Positions 19,153 to 27,672 of a DNA stretch of 64,000 nt are shown here, piece after piece (position 1 is the first letter of the stretch; every line of letters begins with the position of its first letter). Both the position numbers and the translations under genes were made by a program. A model generated the notes under the pieces. The model was not told the origin of the DNA, searched no databases, and saw nothing but the letters and a program-made list of their open reading frames with translations. This stretch comes from Staphylococcus pettenkoferi (GTDB lineage Bacteria; Bacillota; Bacilli; Staphylococcales; Staphylococcaceae). The DNA lies in NCBI RefSeq assembly GCF_026659735.1, contig NZ_JANSKK010000001.1, forward strand, positions 62,001-126,000. The letters run 5' to 3'.

Positions 19153-19310
19153 GTTGATTTTCTATATTTTACAACTAAGTGGACAATAAATGTCTGTGTA
19201 TATCTCTATAATTGTATTTAGAAACAAGTGGTTAGACAACATAATGTGATGTTTTTTTATCTAACTAAGTAAATGTCTTGTTTCAAATATTTATTTGAGG
19301 TGTTGTATTT

Positions 19311-19676
19311 ATGAAAAGATTAATTGGTGTATGTCTCGGCTTGATGATTCTACTTGCTGCATGTGGCAATAAAGTAGACGGTACATACAAGAATAAGGAA
19401 GTCACATTAACCGCAGATGACGATGCAGAAACTGCTCAAATCAATTATGATACTGGAGACGATGAGTGGAATGAGTTTCTGGAGGAAGACGGTAATGATT
19501 TAAATTACAAGGGTGAAATTGATAAAAAGAAAAAGACGATGACCTTTAAAGATAAAAAAGGTCATACCGAAATGAAAATGAGTTACAAAGTGAAAGGTGA
19601 TAAGCTGATTTTAAAAGATAAATCAGGTAGCAGCGGAGATGAAAAAATTACGTTGAAGAAACAAAAAGATGAATAA
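19311..19676 (+). CDS. Small secreted lipoprotein
   Basis: A 121-residue lipoprotein. Signal and lipobox (LLAAC, Cys near residue 18) are clear. The mature part is highly charged and lysine/aspartate-rich with repeated short beta-like stretches (KEVTLTADDD, KKKTMTFKDKKG, DKLILKDKSG), resembling small lipocalin-like staphylococcal lipoproteins. No function can be given. GAGGTG precedes the ATG. A terminator follows at once, so it is monocistronic. Confidence 0.8.
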   Translation: MKRLIGVCLGLMILLAACGNKVDGTYKNKEVTLTADDDAETAQINYDTGDDEWNEFLEEDGNDLNYKGEIDKKKKTMTFKDKKGHTEMKMSYKVKGDKLILKDKSGSSGDEKITLKKQKDE

Positions 19677-19683
19677 CCAAAGA

Positions 19684-19719
19684 AAACGCACGCAATCTCA
19701 ATCATTGCGTGCGTTTCTT
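19684..19719 (+). terminator. Terminator after the lipoprotein gene
   Basis: AAACGCACGCAAT pairs perfectly with ATTGCGTGCGTTT (13 bp, 7-base loop). It lies close to the end of the convergent MMPL gene and may serve both. Confidence 0.85.
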
Positions 19720-19734
19720 GCTTAATTTAAGCGT

Positions 19735-22230
19735 TTATTTCTCTCTTTTATCAAAAGGAGATTTGAATGGCCACCAGTTACCTTTGCCGAATGATTTCGC
19801 TACGGCTGGAATGAAGAGTGGTAGCATAAAGATGTTATAAATGAGTAGTCCTAGAATAACGACAGTCGCGATTTCCATCAATGTCATTGCGCCTGATGTG
19901 TAGAGGGCCGCAACGGTACCGATAAGAATGATACAAGCTGTCATAATCACGACACCCATTTTACGCATAGCTGTAAGCAGTGCATCGTGAATATCTTTGC
20001 CACCTTTGACCTCCTCGCCGAAGCGGTTGACTAGGAAGATGGCGTAATCGACACCGAGTGCCATCAGAACAACGAAGCTGAAGAATGGCACCACGAGCAA
20101 TAGTCCACCCATGCCTAAGATATTGTCGAAGATAAGGTTCGCAATACCGATAGAGGCATAGTAAGTGATTAAGATAGATGCAATCATGTACAATGGCATG
20201 ATGATTGAACGTTCGAAGATTAATAGCACGATAAATAGGAAGATTGTGATGAGCACAATTGCTTTCGTCATATCGTTATCAATCGTAGTTTGTAAGTCGT
20301 TGTTTTCTGATGATTTACCACCATATTCAATTGTACTGTCTTTGAATGACGTATCTTTCACTTGATTGTCTACAGTGTGATGAATTGAGTCGACAGTGTT
20401 CATCGCTTTCTTAGAGAATGGATCGTCGGAAAGCTCAACGTTGAGTAAGAGCACTTTGCCTTTACCATCACTGTATTGATCGATTGAATCTTTGATCTTA
20501 TCATTTTTCAACATATCGTCTGTGATGTACATACCTGATTTGTTAATGCCATCATCTTTAGACATGTCTTTCAAGCGTTTCTGAAGTTGTTTCTGACCGT
20601 CTTGGACTTGAGAAATTCCTTGTTGTGATTGTTGGAGTCCTTTAGACATTTGGCCAGCTTGTTGCGTCACTTTCTGATTCGCTTGTTGAGGTGCTTGACT
20701 ACCTTGCATCATCAAGCCTTGAACTTTCTGGCTATCCGTCAGTGGTGAAACTTGGGAGTTCATTTGTCCGAGTCCATCATTCACTTGATTTAGGCCGTCA
20801 TTCGCATCATCAATTTTCTTCTGCATTTCATTCAGTTGATAAGTCGCTTTAAGCTGTTTGATTGGTTCGCCAGTTGGACGTGTGATCGTGTTCACTTTGT
20901 CCACGCCTTTGACCTTTTCAATAGACTGAGAAAGGGCTTCTAAATCGTTAATACCTTTCTTCGTTGTCAGTTTATCGTCGTCTTTAATAGCAATTTGAAC
21001 TGGGAACGCTTGGCCTTCAGAGAACTTATCTTTAATGATATTGATGGCTTTGATAGAGTCATAGTCGTCACTGATTTCGTTCGTATTATCGTACGTAATC
21101 TTGTTAGGCGCGAAGATGATGATTGGCACCATGATGATGAGTACGATAACTAATGCTAAGAATGGTTTACCAGATGTAAAATGACCGAGTTTGCCCCAGA
21201 GTTTACTATCTTTGTGAGAGCTTGCTTGTTTACTTGGCCAGAATACTTTACCGCCGAGCAACATGAGAATCGTAGGCAATAAAGTAAAGAGTATGATCAT
21301 CATGCAAAGCACACCGACAGCGATACCTACAGCTGAACGGAAGAGCTCGAATCTCACGAAGAACAGTGCCGCAAATCCAACGAGTACAGTAATCGCACAA
21401 ATCAGTATCGTACGTCCGCCATTTTTAAAGGTATGGTAGACGGCATCGAAGTTGGATTGATCTTTACCCAATTCCTCTTTATACCGATTGAGTAGCAGGA
21501 TACAGTAGTCGGTTCCGATACCGAATAGCAACGCTACAAGGAACGGTTGAATGTAAATTGAAACTGGGAAGTCTGCATACTTAACGAGTAACGCTAAGAT
21601 ACCTTGTGAGAATGCATAAGACAATCCGATGAGTACAAGTGGCACGAAAGGTGTTACCACTGAGCGGAAGACTAAGAATAAGATGACGAGAATGAGCACG
21701 AAAGTTACAATTTCTGTCGTCTTCAAGCCATCGTCTACGCTCTTATTAATGTCATCGAAGATAATGTCATTACCCGTTACATATGTGCCCTTGAAGTCAT
21801 TATCAAGATGCTTAATATCTTTCGCCGCGTCTAGCGTCTTATTACGATTGTTGTCCGTGTCGATTGGAATCATCACGGCTTTCTTATCTTTAGAGACGAG
21901 TTTGTCTTCTACGTCTTTATTCTGGAAAGGTGAAATCGTGTCTTTAACACCTTTCGTATCTTCAATCTTGTCTATATATTTCTTAATGTCTTTCTTGCTG
22001 TCATTATCGAGTTTCTTATCGAGTTCGATGACTGCACTGATACTTTTAGAATCCGCACCTACATCCTTGAGTTTCTCAGTGTATTGTTGGGAGGTCGTAT
22101 CTTTCGGAGGAACGATATTCCCATTGTCACTTGCGAGTTTGGATAGGTTAGGAGCGAAGAGTATCGCACAGGCTACTGCGATAATTACGATAATTGAAAT
22201 TAGCCATCTGAATTTCAGTATCGTCTTCAT
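19735..22230 (-). CDS. MMPL-family (RND) exporter
   Basis: An 831-residue RND-type exporter with two MMPL domains, each a membrane helix, a large extracellular loop and five more helices (about 12 in total). The motifs GIGTDYCILLLNRYKEEL and ALGVDYAIFLVNRFGEEV in the fourth-helix regions carry the proton-relay Asp-Tyr pair. The second loop holds a long Gln-rich coiled stretch. Relatives export lipids or fatty acids (S. aureus FarE is one), but the substrate here is unknown. It is divergent from tcaA. A strong -35/-10 pair covered by a perfect operator palindrome lies just upstream, so a dedicated repressor is likely. Confidence 0.88.
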   Translation of the reverse strand: MKTILKFRWLISIIVIIAVACAILFAPNLSKLASDNGNIVPPKDTTSQQYTEKLKDVGADSKSISAVIELDKKLDNDSKKDIKKYIDKIEDTKGVKDTISPFQNKDVEDKLVSKDKKAVMIPIDTDNNRNKTLDAAKDIKHLDNDFKGTYVTGNDIIFDDINKSVDDGLKTTEIVTFVLILVILFLVFRSVVTPFVPLVLIGLSYAFSQGILALLVKYADFPVSIYIQPFLVALLFGIGTDYCILLLNRYKEELGKDQSNFDAVYHTFKNGGRTILICAITVLVGFAALFFVRFELFRSAVGIAVGVLCMMIILFTLLPTILMLLGGKVFWPSKQASSHKDSKLWGKLGHFTSGKPFLALVIVLIIMVPIIIFAPNKITYDNTNEISDDYDSIKAINIIKDKFSEGQAFPVQIAIKDDDKLTTKKGINDLEALSQSIEKVKGVDKVNTITRPTGEPIKQLKATYQLNEMQKKIDDANDGLNQVNDGLGQMNSQVSPLTDSQKVQGLMMQGSQAPQQANQKVTQQAGQMSKGLQQSQQGISQVQDGQKQLQKRLKDMSKDDGINKSGMYITDDMLKNDKIKDSIDQYSDGKGKVLLLNVELSDDPFSKKAMNTVDSIHHTVDNQVKDTSFKDSTIEYGGKSSENNDLQTTIDNDMTKAIVLITIFLFIVLLIFERSIIMPLYMIASILITYYASIGIANLIFDNILGMGGLLLVVPFFSFVVLMALGVDYAIFLVNRFGEEVKGGKDIHDALLTAMRKMGVVIMTACIILIGTVAALYTSGAMTLMEIATVVILGLLIYNIFMLPLFIPAVAKSFGKGNWWPFKSPFDKREK

Positions 22231-22263
22231 AATATCCTCCTTATGTTTAAAATGAACATTGTA

Positions 22264-22295
22264 AATATACTACAGTAGTTGATAGTAGTCAACTA
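22264..22295 (-). promoter_or_regulatory. Promoter and operator of the MMPL exporter
   Basis: On the minus strand, -35 TTGACT (22292-22287), a 17-base spacer and -10 TATATT (22269-22264). The -35 lies inside the palindrome TAGTTGA-N6-TCAACTA (22276-22295). The form fits a TetR or MarR repressor. No such gene is adjacent, and TcaR (MarR type) is the nearest candidate. Confidence 0.75.
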
Positions 22296-22392
22296 ATATT
22301 TTAAAATATACATATTAAACCATAACCGAATTCAAGCTCGAAATAACATAGACGTTGAATAACCTTGAATCTCAGACCAAATATGTATACCC

Positions 22393-22439
22393 ATGCGTGT
22401 GGAAACGCATTATAATAAAAGGGGGAAGTACATGTACTT
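22393..22439 (+). promoter_or_regulatory. tcaA promoter with two palindromes
   Basis: The inverted repeat ATGCGT-GTGGAA-ACGCAT (22393-22410) directly abuts a -10 TATAAT (22411-22416). Just past the expected start of transcription is a perfect 14-bp palindrome AAGTACATGTACTT (22426-22439). No normal -35 is visible, which suggests an activator or tight repressor. The leader to the tcaA start is about 180 nt. Confidence 0.6.
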
Positions 22440-22602
22440 TTAAGTGAAAAGTGTGGAAGTACGTGGAATAAATTAAATGTGTTATGACTCTATTAAGAAT
22501 GTAATTAAAATAAGTAATGACGAATAGATTATTTGTGTTGAATCAATGTTTTATATGTTAAAATGATGAAATAATATGTCGAGAAGAAATAGAGGTGATG
22601 AG

Positions 22603-23967
22603 ATGCGACAGTGTCCGAAATGTGGGCAAGAGGTGCCGAAAGATGCCGACCGATGTCCGCACTGTAACTATGAAATGAATCAACAGTCTAAGGGAGAAAC
22701 ACGTAAGAAAGCGAATATTAAGGTACGTAAGATTGTACCGTGGGGCATTGCAGGATTTATTGTCATACTCTTAATCATCCTATTCTTTCTACTTCGTAAC
22801 TTTAATTCACCTGAGTCACAAAGTAATCTCTTAATCAACGCGATTGATAATAATGATACGCAGAAGTTGTCGACGATACTCAGTACGAAAGACAATAAAG
22901 TCGATGGCGCTCAAGCCGAAGCTTACATAAAGTATATTAAAAAGAATGTCGGCATGAAGAAATTTAAATCTGAAGTGAATCAAAGGATTTCCGACCTTAA
23001 TCACAGCGATAACCGAATTAAAGATCATGTGACGTCGAAAAATGGTGATGATTTACTTCAAATTACGAAAAATGGTCGTCGCTATCTTTTCTTCGACAAT
23101 ATGAATTTCACAGCACCATCGAAAGAAGCGATTGTGAAACCGAAGATGGATGCGACATACAAGTTTAAAGCGAATGATCAACAGAAGACAGTAGAAGCGG
23201 ATAAGAATAAATCGACATCCCTCGGTCGTTTTATCCCTGGTGATTATGAAATCGATGCGAAGAAAGAGACGGAAACAGGTCAATTCCACGGCCGTTTGAA
23301 ATTTAGTTTCGACGATAGTAATAAAGAAACGGTCAACGTCTCAGAAGATTTCAATGAAGCTTACATTGAGCCGAAACTTGAGGGCGCGAGTCAACTGAAT
23401 ACAAGTTCAATTAAGATTCATATCAATGACCAAACTTATGATTATAAGAAAGGACAGGCTTATGGCCCATTCCCTCAATCTCAAGAGGTGAAAGTATCGG
23501 CAGAAGGTCAAGCGAAGAAGAAAACATTTAAGACAAACGAGACGACAGTGAAGACGGACAACATGAAACCGCACACTTCTGTATCATTGAAATTTGATAA
23601 TGATGCAATTGAGAAATACGTTGAGAAGAAAGAGAAAGAAGAAAGTAGTTTCAAAGACAAATTGTCTCGTTTCTTCTTTAATTACGTAAACGCATTTAAT
23701 ACGGCGACCGCCCAAAATGATTTTGGGCTGGTCTCCCAATATTTAAAGAAAGACACGACAAACTACAAATCGACGCGACACGTTATTGAAAGTGACACGA
23801 CAGCAAGCGCGGATCAACCTCAAATTCTAGATGTCATTAAGAAAGGTCATACATTTTACGTCACAACCAATGAGCAAAAGTCAGATGGAACGTATGGTCA
23901 AGTCGATTATGAACTCGAAGGCAATAGCAATGATGAAGATTTACAAATTGTCAAAAGCTCAGATTAA
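22603..23967 (+). CDS. tcaA: TcaA, glycopeptide-response membrane protein
   Basis: A 454-residue single-span protein. A cytoplasmic zinc ribbon (CPKC-N12-CPHC within the first 30 residues) precedes a membrane helix (IVPWGIAGFIVILLIILFFLL) and a long extracellular part of several repeated beta-rich domains, the plan of S. aureus TcaA. Loss of TcaA alters teicoplanin and wall-teichoic-acid phenotypes in S. aureus. The ATG at 22603 is used, 5 bp after AGAGGTGA. An upstream in-frame ATG at 22576 has no binding site. tcaB follows after a terminator and its own promoter. tcaR is not adjacent here. Confidence 0.9.
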   Translation: MRQCPKCGQEVPKDADRCPHCNYEMNQQSKGETRKKANIKVRKIVPWGIAGFIVILLIILFFLLRNFNSPESQSNLLINAIDNNDTQKLSTILSTKDNKVDGAQAEAYIKYIKKNVGMKKFKSEVNQRISDLNHSDNRIKDHVTSKNGDDLLQITKNGRRYLFFDNMNFTAPSKEAIVKPKMDATYKFKANDQQKTVEADKNKSTSLGRFIPGDYEIDAKKETETGQFHGRLKFSFDDSNKETVNVSEDFNEAYIEPKLEGASQLNTSSIKIHINDQTYDYKKGQAYGPFPQSQEVKVSAEGQAKKKTFKTNETTVKTDNMKPHTSVSLKFDNDAIEKYVEKKEKEESSFKDKLSRFFFNYVNAFNTATAQNDFGLVSQYLKKDTTNYKSTRHVIESDTTASADQPQILDVIKKGHTFYVTTNEQKSDGTYGQVDYELEGNSNDEDLQIVKSSD

Positions 23968-23968
23968 T

Positions 23969-24028
23969 GATCTCACTCTATAATAGTGCTTGGTAACAAA
24001 GAGAAAGTGCTAAGGGTGAGATCTTTTT
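23969..24028 (+). terminator. tcaA terminator
   Basis: GATCTCAC (23969-23976) pairs with GTGAGATC (24016-24023), then five T's. A TATAAT-like box for tcaB follows about 40 bp later. Confidence 0.75.
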
Positions 24029-24106
24029 ATATAGGTAGAAAGGTTTCAAGCATCAATGATTAGCGCTATAATGGTAACAATATTCTTTACTTGAGGAGAT
24101 GAGCAT

Positions 24107-25306
24107 ATGCAGTCTAAGAGAGGGAGTCAAGTACTTTATATCATCATTCTAGGTGCATTGACCGCAATTGGTGCAATGTCGATTGACATGTTTCTTCCGG
24201 GCCTCCCCCAAGTGCAACGTGATTTCAGCGCTTCTGCGAGTAGCGCACAACTTACACTCGGTCTCTTTATGGTAGGTCTTGCGTTAGGAAATCTATTTGT
24301 CGGTCCACTGTCAGATACGTATGGTCGACGTCGTCCCTTAACGATAGCGATGCTTGTCTTTACGGTAGCGAGTTTAGGTATCGTGTTTGCGCCTAATATT
24401 TGGGTGATGATAGGTTTACGTTTCATCCAAGGTCTCTGTGGTGGTGCCGGTGCGGTACTATCACGATCTATCGCGAGTGATTTGTATCAAGGTCAAGCGT
24501 TAACACAATTTATGTCGATGTTGATGCTCGTCAATGGTATCGCACCCGTCATTGCGCCAGCATTAGGCGGTGTCACCATTACTGTAGCGCATTGGCAAGT
24601 GGTCTTCATGGTGCTTGTCGTCTTTGGTGTTTGTCTCACGCTGGGTAGTTATCTGCAAGTAGGCGAAACGCTTGAGGTCACGCAACGTGAACCTTTAGCT
24701 TTAAAAAGCATCTTTGTGAGTTTCGGGCAATTATTAGCACAACCTCGATTCTTGGTTCCGATGTTGATTCAAGGATTTACGTTCGTACTATTATTTAGTT
24801 ATATTTCAGCTTCTTCATTTATTACGCAAGCGATTTATAATTTATCTCCTTTACAGTTTAGTCTTGCGTTCGCTTTTGTTGGAATTACGTTAATTGTAGT
24901 GACTCAACTCACGAGCAAATTGGTGGTTTATATTAGCGAAGAACGATTATTACGTATTCTCACGCTCATACAACTTGTAGGTATTGTTGGGGTCAGTACC
25001 ATCCTTATTGCACACTGGCACATTCTGCTACTTATTGTTGGATTCGTTGTCTTAGTGTCACCTGTTCCAGCTGTCGCGACATTGTCATTTACGATAGCGA
25101 TGGGCGAGGTCAAACGCGCGCGTGGCAGTGCGTCAAGTTTATTAGGACTCGTGCAATATCTCTTTGGAGGTATCGTTACGCCGCTAGTTGGTCTGATGGG
25201 CGAGACACACAGTGAGCCGTATCTCATCATTATTATCGTTACGGGTGTGATACTCATAGGCCTTCAAATCTTATTTGTACGCGTCTTTCGTAGTCGGAGT
25301 ATTTGA
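24107..25306 (+). CDS. tcaB: Bcr/CflA-type MFS exporter TcaB
   Basis: A 399-residue drug:proton antiporter of the major facilitator superfamily with 12 predicted helices. The Bcr/CflA marks are the N-terminal SIDMFLPGLPQVQRDF, the loop motif GPLSDTYGRRRP between helices 2 and 3, and the helix-4/5 region LCGGAGAVLSRSIASDL. It follows tcaA as in S. aureus. Its substrate is not known from sequence. GAGGAGATGAGC precedes the ATG. Confidence 0.88.
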   Translation: MQSKRGSQVLYIIILGALTAIGAMSIDMFLPGLPQVQRDFSASASSAQLTLGLFMVGLALGNLFVGPLSDTYGRRRPLTIAMLVFTVASLGIVFAPNIWVMIGLRFIQGLCGGAGAVLSRSIASDLYQGQALTQFMSMLMLVNGIAPVIAPALGGVTITVAHWQVVFMVLVVFGVCLTLGSYLQVGETLEVTQREPLALKSIFVSFGQLLAQPRFLVPMLIQGFTFVLLFSYISASSFITQAIYNLSPLQFSLAFAFVGITLIVVTQLTSKLVVYISEERLLRILTLIQLVGIVGVSTILIAHWHILLLIVGFVVLVSPVPAVATLSFTIAMGEVKRARGSASSLLGLVQYLFGGIVTPLVGLMGETHSEPYLIIIIVTGVILIGLQILFVRVFRSRSI

Positions 25307-25366
25307 TTTTGTGTAAAAGGAATGCGATTCACATTAGATAAAAATTAAATAGATTTCAAGGTATAA

Positions 25367-25409
25367 TTGACAACCGTTCTCAATTACGTATAATTGAGAA
25401 TAAGTATCA
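25367..25409 (+). promoter_or_regulatory. Promoter and Fur sites of the siderophore receptor
   Basis: -35 TTGACA (25367-25372), 16-base spacer, -10 TATAAT (25389-25394). A Fur-type box TGAGAATAAGTATCA (25395-25409) follows the -10, and a weaker one, TGACAACCGTTCTCA (25368-25382), covers the -35. The two are linked by a perfect 9-bp inverted repeat (TTCTCAATT with AATTGAGAA) centred near 25388. Confidence 0.8.
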
Positions 25410-25452
25410 ATTGTCGCGCAATTGGTGAATTATAACGAAAAGAGGGAATGGA

Positions 25453-26385
25453 ATGAAAAAAATTATACCTATTCTAATAGCATTTATCCTTGTGCTATCA
25501 GCATGTGGAAATGGCGGTAAAGATAGTAGTTCGAAGGGAGACAAGCATGAAGTGAAACATGCGATGGGTACGACTGAAGTGCCGAAACATCCAAAACGAA
25601 TCGTGGTGTTAACGCATGAAGGAACTGAAGCGCTTGTTGCGATGGGTGTGAAACCTGTAGGTGCGGTAAACTCATCTAATGGTGATCCTTGGTATCCGCA
25701 CTTGAAAGATAAGTTCGATGGTATTAAGCCAGTAGGGGACGAGCTCAAGATTAATATGGAAGAAATTGCGAAGTTGAAACCGGATTTAATTATCGGTAAC
25801 AAGTTTAGAGATGAAGCACAATACAAGAAATTATCTAAGATTGCACCGACTGTCTTCTCTAAAGAGTTACGCGGTGACTGGAAAGACAACTTTAAGTTGT
25901 ATGCGAAAGCGGTCAATAAAGAAGATAAAGGTAAAGAAGTGCTGAAAGATTATGATGATCATGTGAAGAAAGTAAGCGATGAGTTGGGTGATAAGAAGAA
26001 TCAAACGGTATCTATGGTTCGCTTTATGCCGGGTGATGTAAGAATTTATCATCAGAAGACGTTTAGTGGTCAGATCTTGAAGGAGTTAGGCGTGAAGCGT
26101 CCTGAGGGTCAGGATAAGAATGACTTTGTCGAGAAAGGTTTGTCTAAGGAGCGTATTAAAGCGATGGATGGCGACTATCTGTTCTATTTCACTTATCAGG
26201 ATGGTGATAAGAAGGTAACTCAGCTTGAGAAGGATTGGCTGAATGATCCTGAGTTTAAAAAGTTGAATGCGTCTAAGAAGGGGCATGTGTTTAAGGTAAG
26301 TGATGATGTGTGGAATACTTCTGGTGGTGTGTTGTCGGCGAATCAAATGATCGATGAGTTGAAGGATAAGATGATGGAGAAGTAA
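25453..26385 (+). CDS. Iron-siderophore-binding lipoprotein (SirA/YfiY-like)
   Basis: Class III substrate-binding protein of 310 residues with a lipobox (LSAC, Cys near 18). The mature start VKHAMGTTEVPKHPKRIVVL and the helix-rich MEEIAKLKPDLIIGNK are typical of ferric-siderophore receptors and resemble S. aureus SirA and Bacillus YfiY. It should deliver a carboxylate or hydroxamate siderophore to an ABC permease, but none is adjacent, so it must use a permease encoded elsewhere. Fur sites overlap the promoter. The last third uses G-rich codons (gag, ttg, gtg) more than the first, as hrtA does. Confidence 0.87.
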   Translation: MKKIIPILIAFILVLSACGNGGKDSSSKGDKHEVKHAMGTTEVPKHPKRIVVLTHEGTEALVAMGVKPVGAVNSSNGDPWYPHLKDKFDGIKPVGDELKINMEEIAKLKPDLIIGNKFRDEAQYKKLSKIAPTVFSKELRGDWKDNFKLYAKAVNKEDKGKEVLKDYDDHVKKVSDELGDKKNQTVSMVRFMPGDVRIYHQKTFSGQILKELGVKRPEGQDKNDFVEKGLSKERIKAMDGDYLFYFTYQDGDKKVTQLEKDWLNDPEFKKLNASKKGHVFKVSDDVWNTSGGVLSANQMIDELKDKMMEK

Positions 26386-26441
26386 TATGATGTTTCTTAC
26401 TAATTGATGTTCGTAAGAATTTAGGATTTACTACTAACTTT

Positions 26442-26596
26442 CAATACTGCGTATTGGGTGGAAGAAACGGCTCGCGTTCCCAGGGGGACACGCTCAACTA
26501 AGTAATGACGCTGGTTGCGCGTCATTACTGGATTTTCGCTGTGTCCTAGATCCCTCGGGAGTCTCGCCTACTTCCACCTTAACTTGTGTTGCAGAA
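26442..26596 (-). repeat. Structured repeat element 3 (array unit 1)
   Basis: First unit of a tandem array. On the + strand: palindrome CAATACTGCGTATTG (26442-26456), outer helix GGTGGAAG with CTTCCACC, second helix TCCCAGGGG with the CCCTCGGGA arm, third helix GGACAC with GTGTCC, islands TCAACTAA and TGGATTTTC around the hairpin GTAATGACGC/GCGTCATTAC, and a worn terminal palindrome ACTTGTGTTGCAGAA. A frame across 26494-26706 is an accident of this sequence. Confidence 0.88.
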
Positions 26597-26703
26597 TTTG
26601 ATTGAATAATGTTACTCGTTCTATTTTGATTGTAATACTTACTCACCATCAACTTCTCTTTTTTGGGGTGGTTGGTGGTGAATATAGAAATAGTACTAAT
26701 TTG

Positions 26704-26860
26704 CAATACTGCGTATTGGGGTGGAAGCTACGGCTCGCGTTCTTAGGTGGTCGCGTTCAACTAATTTTTCTCGCTTAATAGCTCGAAAAATGGATTTTCG
26801 CTGTGCCCTTGATACCTCAAGAGTCTCGCCTGCTCCCACCTTTACTTGTGTTGCATAAGT
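26704..26860 (-). repeat. Structured repeat element 4 (array unit 2)
   Basis: Same plan as unit 1, starting 262 bp later. The apical hairpin is a different sequence (ATTTTTC with GAAAAAT). In the second helix, TCTTG-A-GGT pairs with ACCTAAGA where other copies have GGG with CCC, a compensatory change. The third helix is weak in this copy. End palindromes: CAATACTGCGTATTG (26704-26718) and ACTTGTGTTGCATAAGT. Confidence 0.85.
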
Positions 26861-26960
26861 TTCGTTGATGAATATTATTCGTTCTATTATTCAAAAATAC
26901 TTATTCACCATCAACTTCTTTTTTTGTGGTAAGGGTTAAATAAAGAAATAGTACTAATAT

Positions 26961-27108
26961 GTAATACTGCGTATTGGGAGATGGTGTGCTTTCTTAGGGG
27001 GTCGCGCTCAACTAAGTAATGACGCTTGTTGCGCGTCATTACTGGATTTTCACTGCGACCTTAATCCCTCAAGAGTCAACCATCTCCTTTTACTTGTATT
27101 GCAGAAGT
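26961..27108 (-). repeat. Structured repeat element 5 (array unit 3)
   Basis: Third unit, starting about 259 bp after the second. Outer helix GGAGATGGT with ACCATCTCC, third helix GGTCGC with GCGACC, apical hairpin GTAATGACGC with GCGTCATTAC. Both end palindromes are slightly worn (AATACTGCGTATT and TACTTGTATTGCAGAAGT). Confidence 0.85.
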
Positions 27109-27215
27109 TTCAATGATAATCAATATTAGTTCTAACATTCTAAAATTACTTACTCACCATCAACTCCTCTTTTTTGGGGTGGTTGGTAGTGAATATAGAA
27201 ATGGTGACTAATTTG

Positions 27216-27345
27216 CAATACTGCGTATTGGGGGAGAAGCACAGAAAGCTATGATTTCGTAGTGCTTCCCCCGCGAGGATGACTAGAGTTCGAGAAAGTG
27301 GCAAGCCTTCTCGAACTCAGTCAGCTACCGCGAGCGATCAAATAA
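27216..27345 (-). repeat. Array unit 4: shared end, different two-hairpin body
   Basis: Starts with the same spacer and palindrome CAATACTGCGTATTG (27216-27230), 253 bp after unit 3. Then the sequence changes completely to two long hairpins: GGGGGA-G-AAGCAC with GTGCTTCCCCC, and GAGTTCGAGAA with TTCTCGAACTC (11 bp, perfect). The islands of the other units are absent, as is the second end palindrome. Confidence 0.7.
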
Positions 27346-27444
27346 AAGTTTAAGACAATAATAATAAGCACTAAGATGTTTTGATTAGCCATATATCTTA
27401 GTGCTTTCTAAATATTTATATACATATATTAGGGATTATATGTA

Positions 27445-27578
27445 AATTTTTCAATGTAGACTTGAGACGCTTGATGGAGCTAGACCGCAACGAAAATCCA
27501 TTCTTTAAGCTCTTTGAGCGAAAAGAATTAGTTGAGTGTGGTCCCATAAGCAAGCGAAAGTTATAACATTGAAAAATT
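27445..27578 (+). repeat. Structured repeat element 7 (core only)
   Basis: Opposite orientation to the array and nearest to tetR. Outer helix AATTTTTCAATGT (27445-27457) pairs perfectly with ACATTGAAAAATT (27566-27578). Second helix GCTTG-A-TGG with CCATAAGC, third helix GACCGCA with TGTGGTC. The islands CGAAAATCCA and TTAGTTGA flank a hairpin ATTCTTT with AAAAGAAT. It has no end palindromes. Confidence 0.82.
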
Positions 27579-27614
27579 ATTAAACTCTATATCTGTAATG
27601 ATGATCAATAGTTT

Positions 27615-27647
27615 AAAAGGCTTGGGAGTGATTCTCAAGCCTTTTTT
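27615..27647. terminator. Terminator downstream of tetR
   Basis: AAAAGGCTTG pairs with CAAGCCTTTT around a GA…TC-closed loop. A/T runs on both sides allow use from either strand. It ends the TetR transcript. Confidence 0.8.
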
Positions 27648-27672
27648 ACCATGTGAGGGAAGGCTATCTGTC

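Noticed and set aside
26494..26706. Open frame of 70 codons inside the repeat array
   Set aside because: It runs through the helices of element 3 and the spacer, has no binding site and resembles no protein.
26442..27345. CRISPR-like array
   Set aside because: The period is about 258 bp, the repeat is too long and structured, and the spacers are similar to each other.
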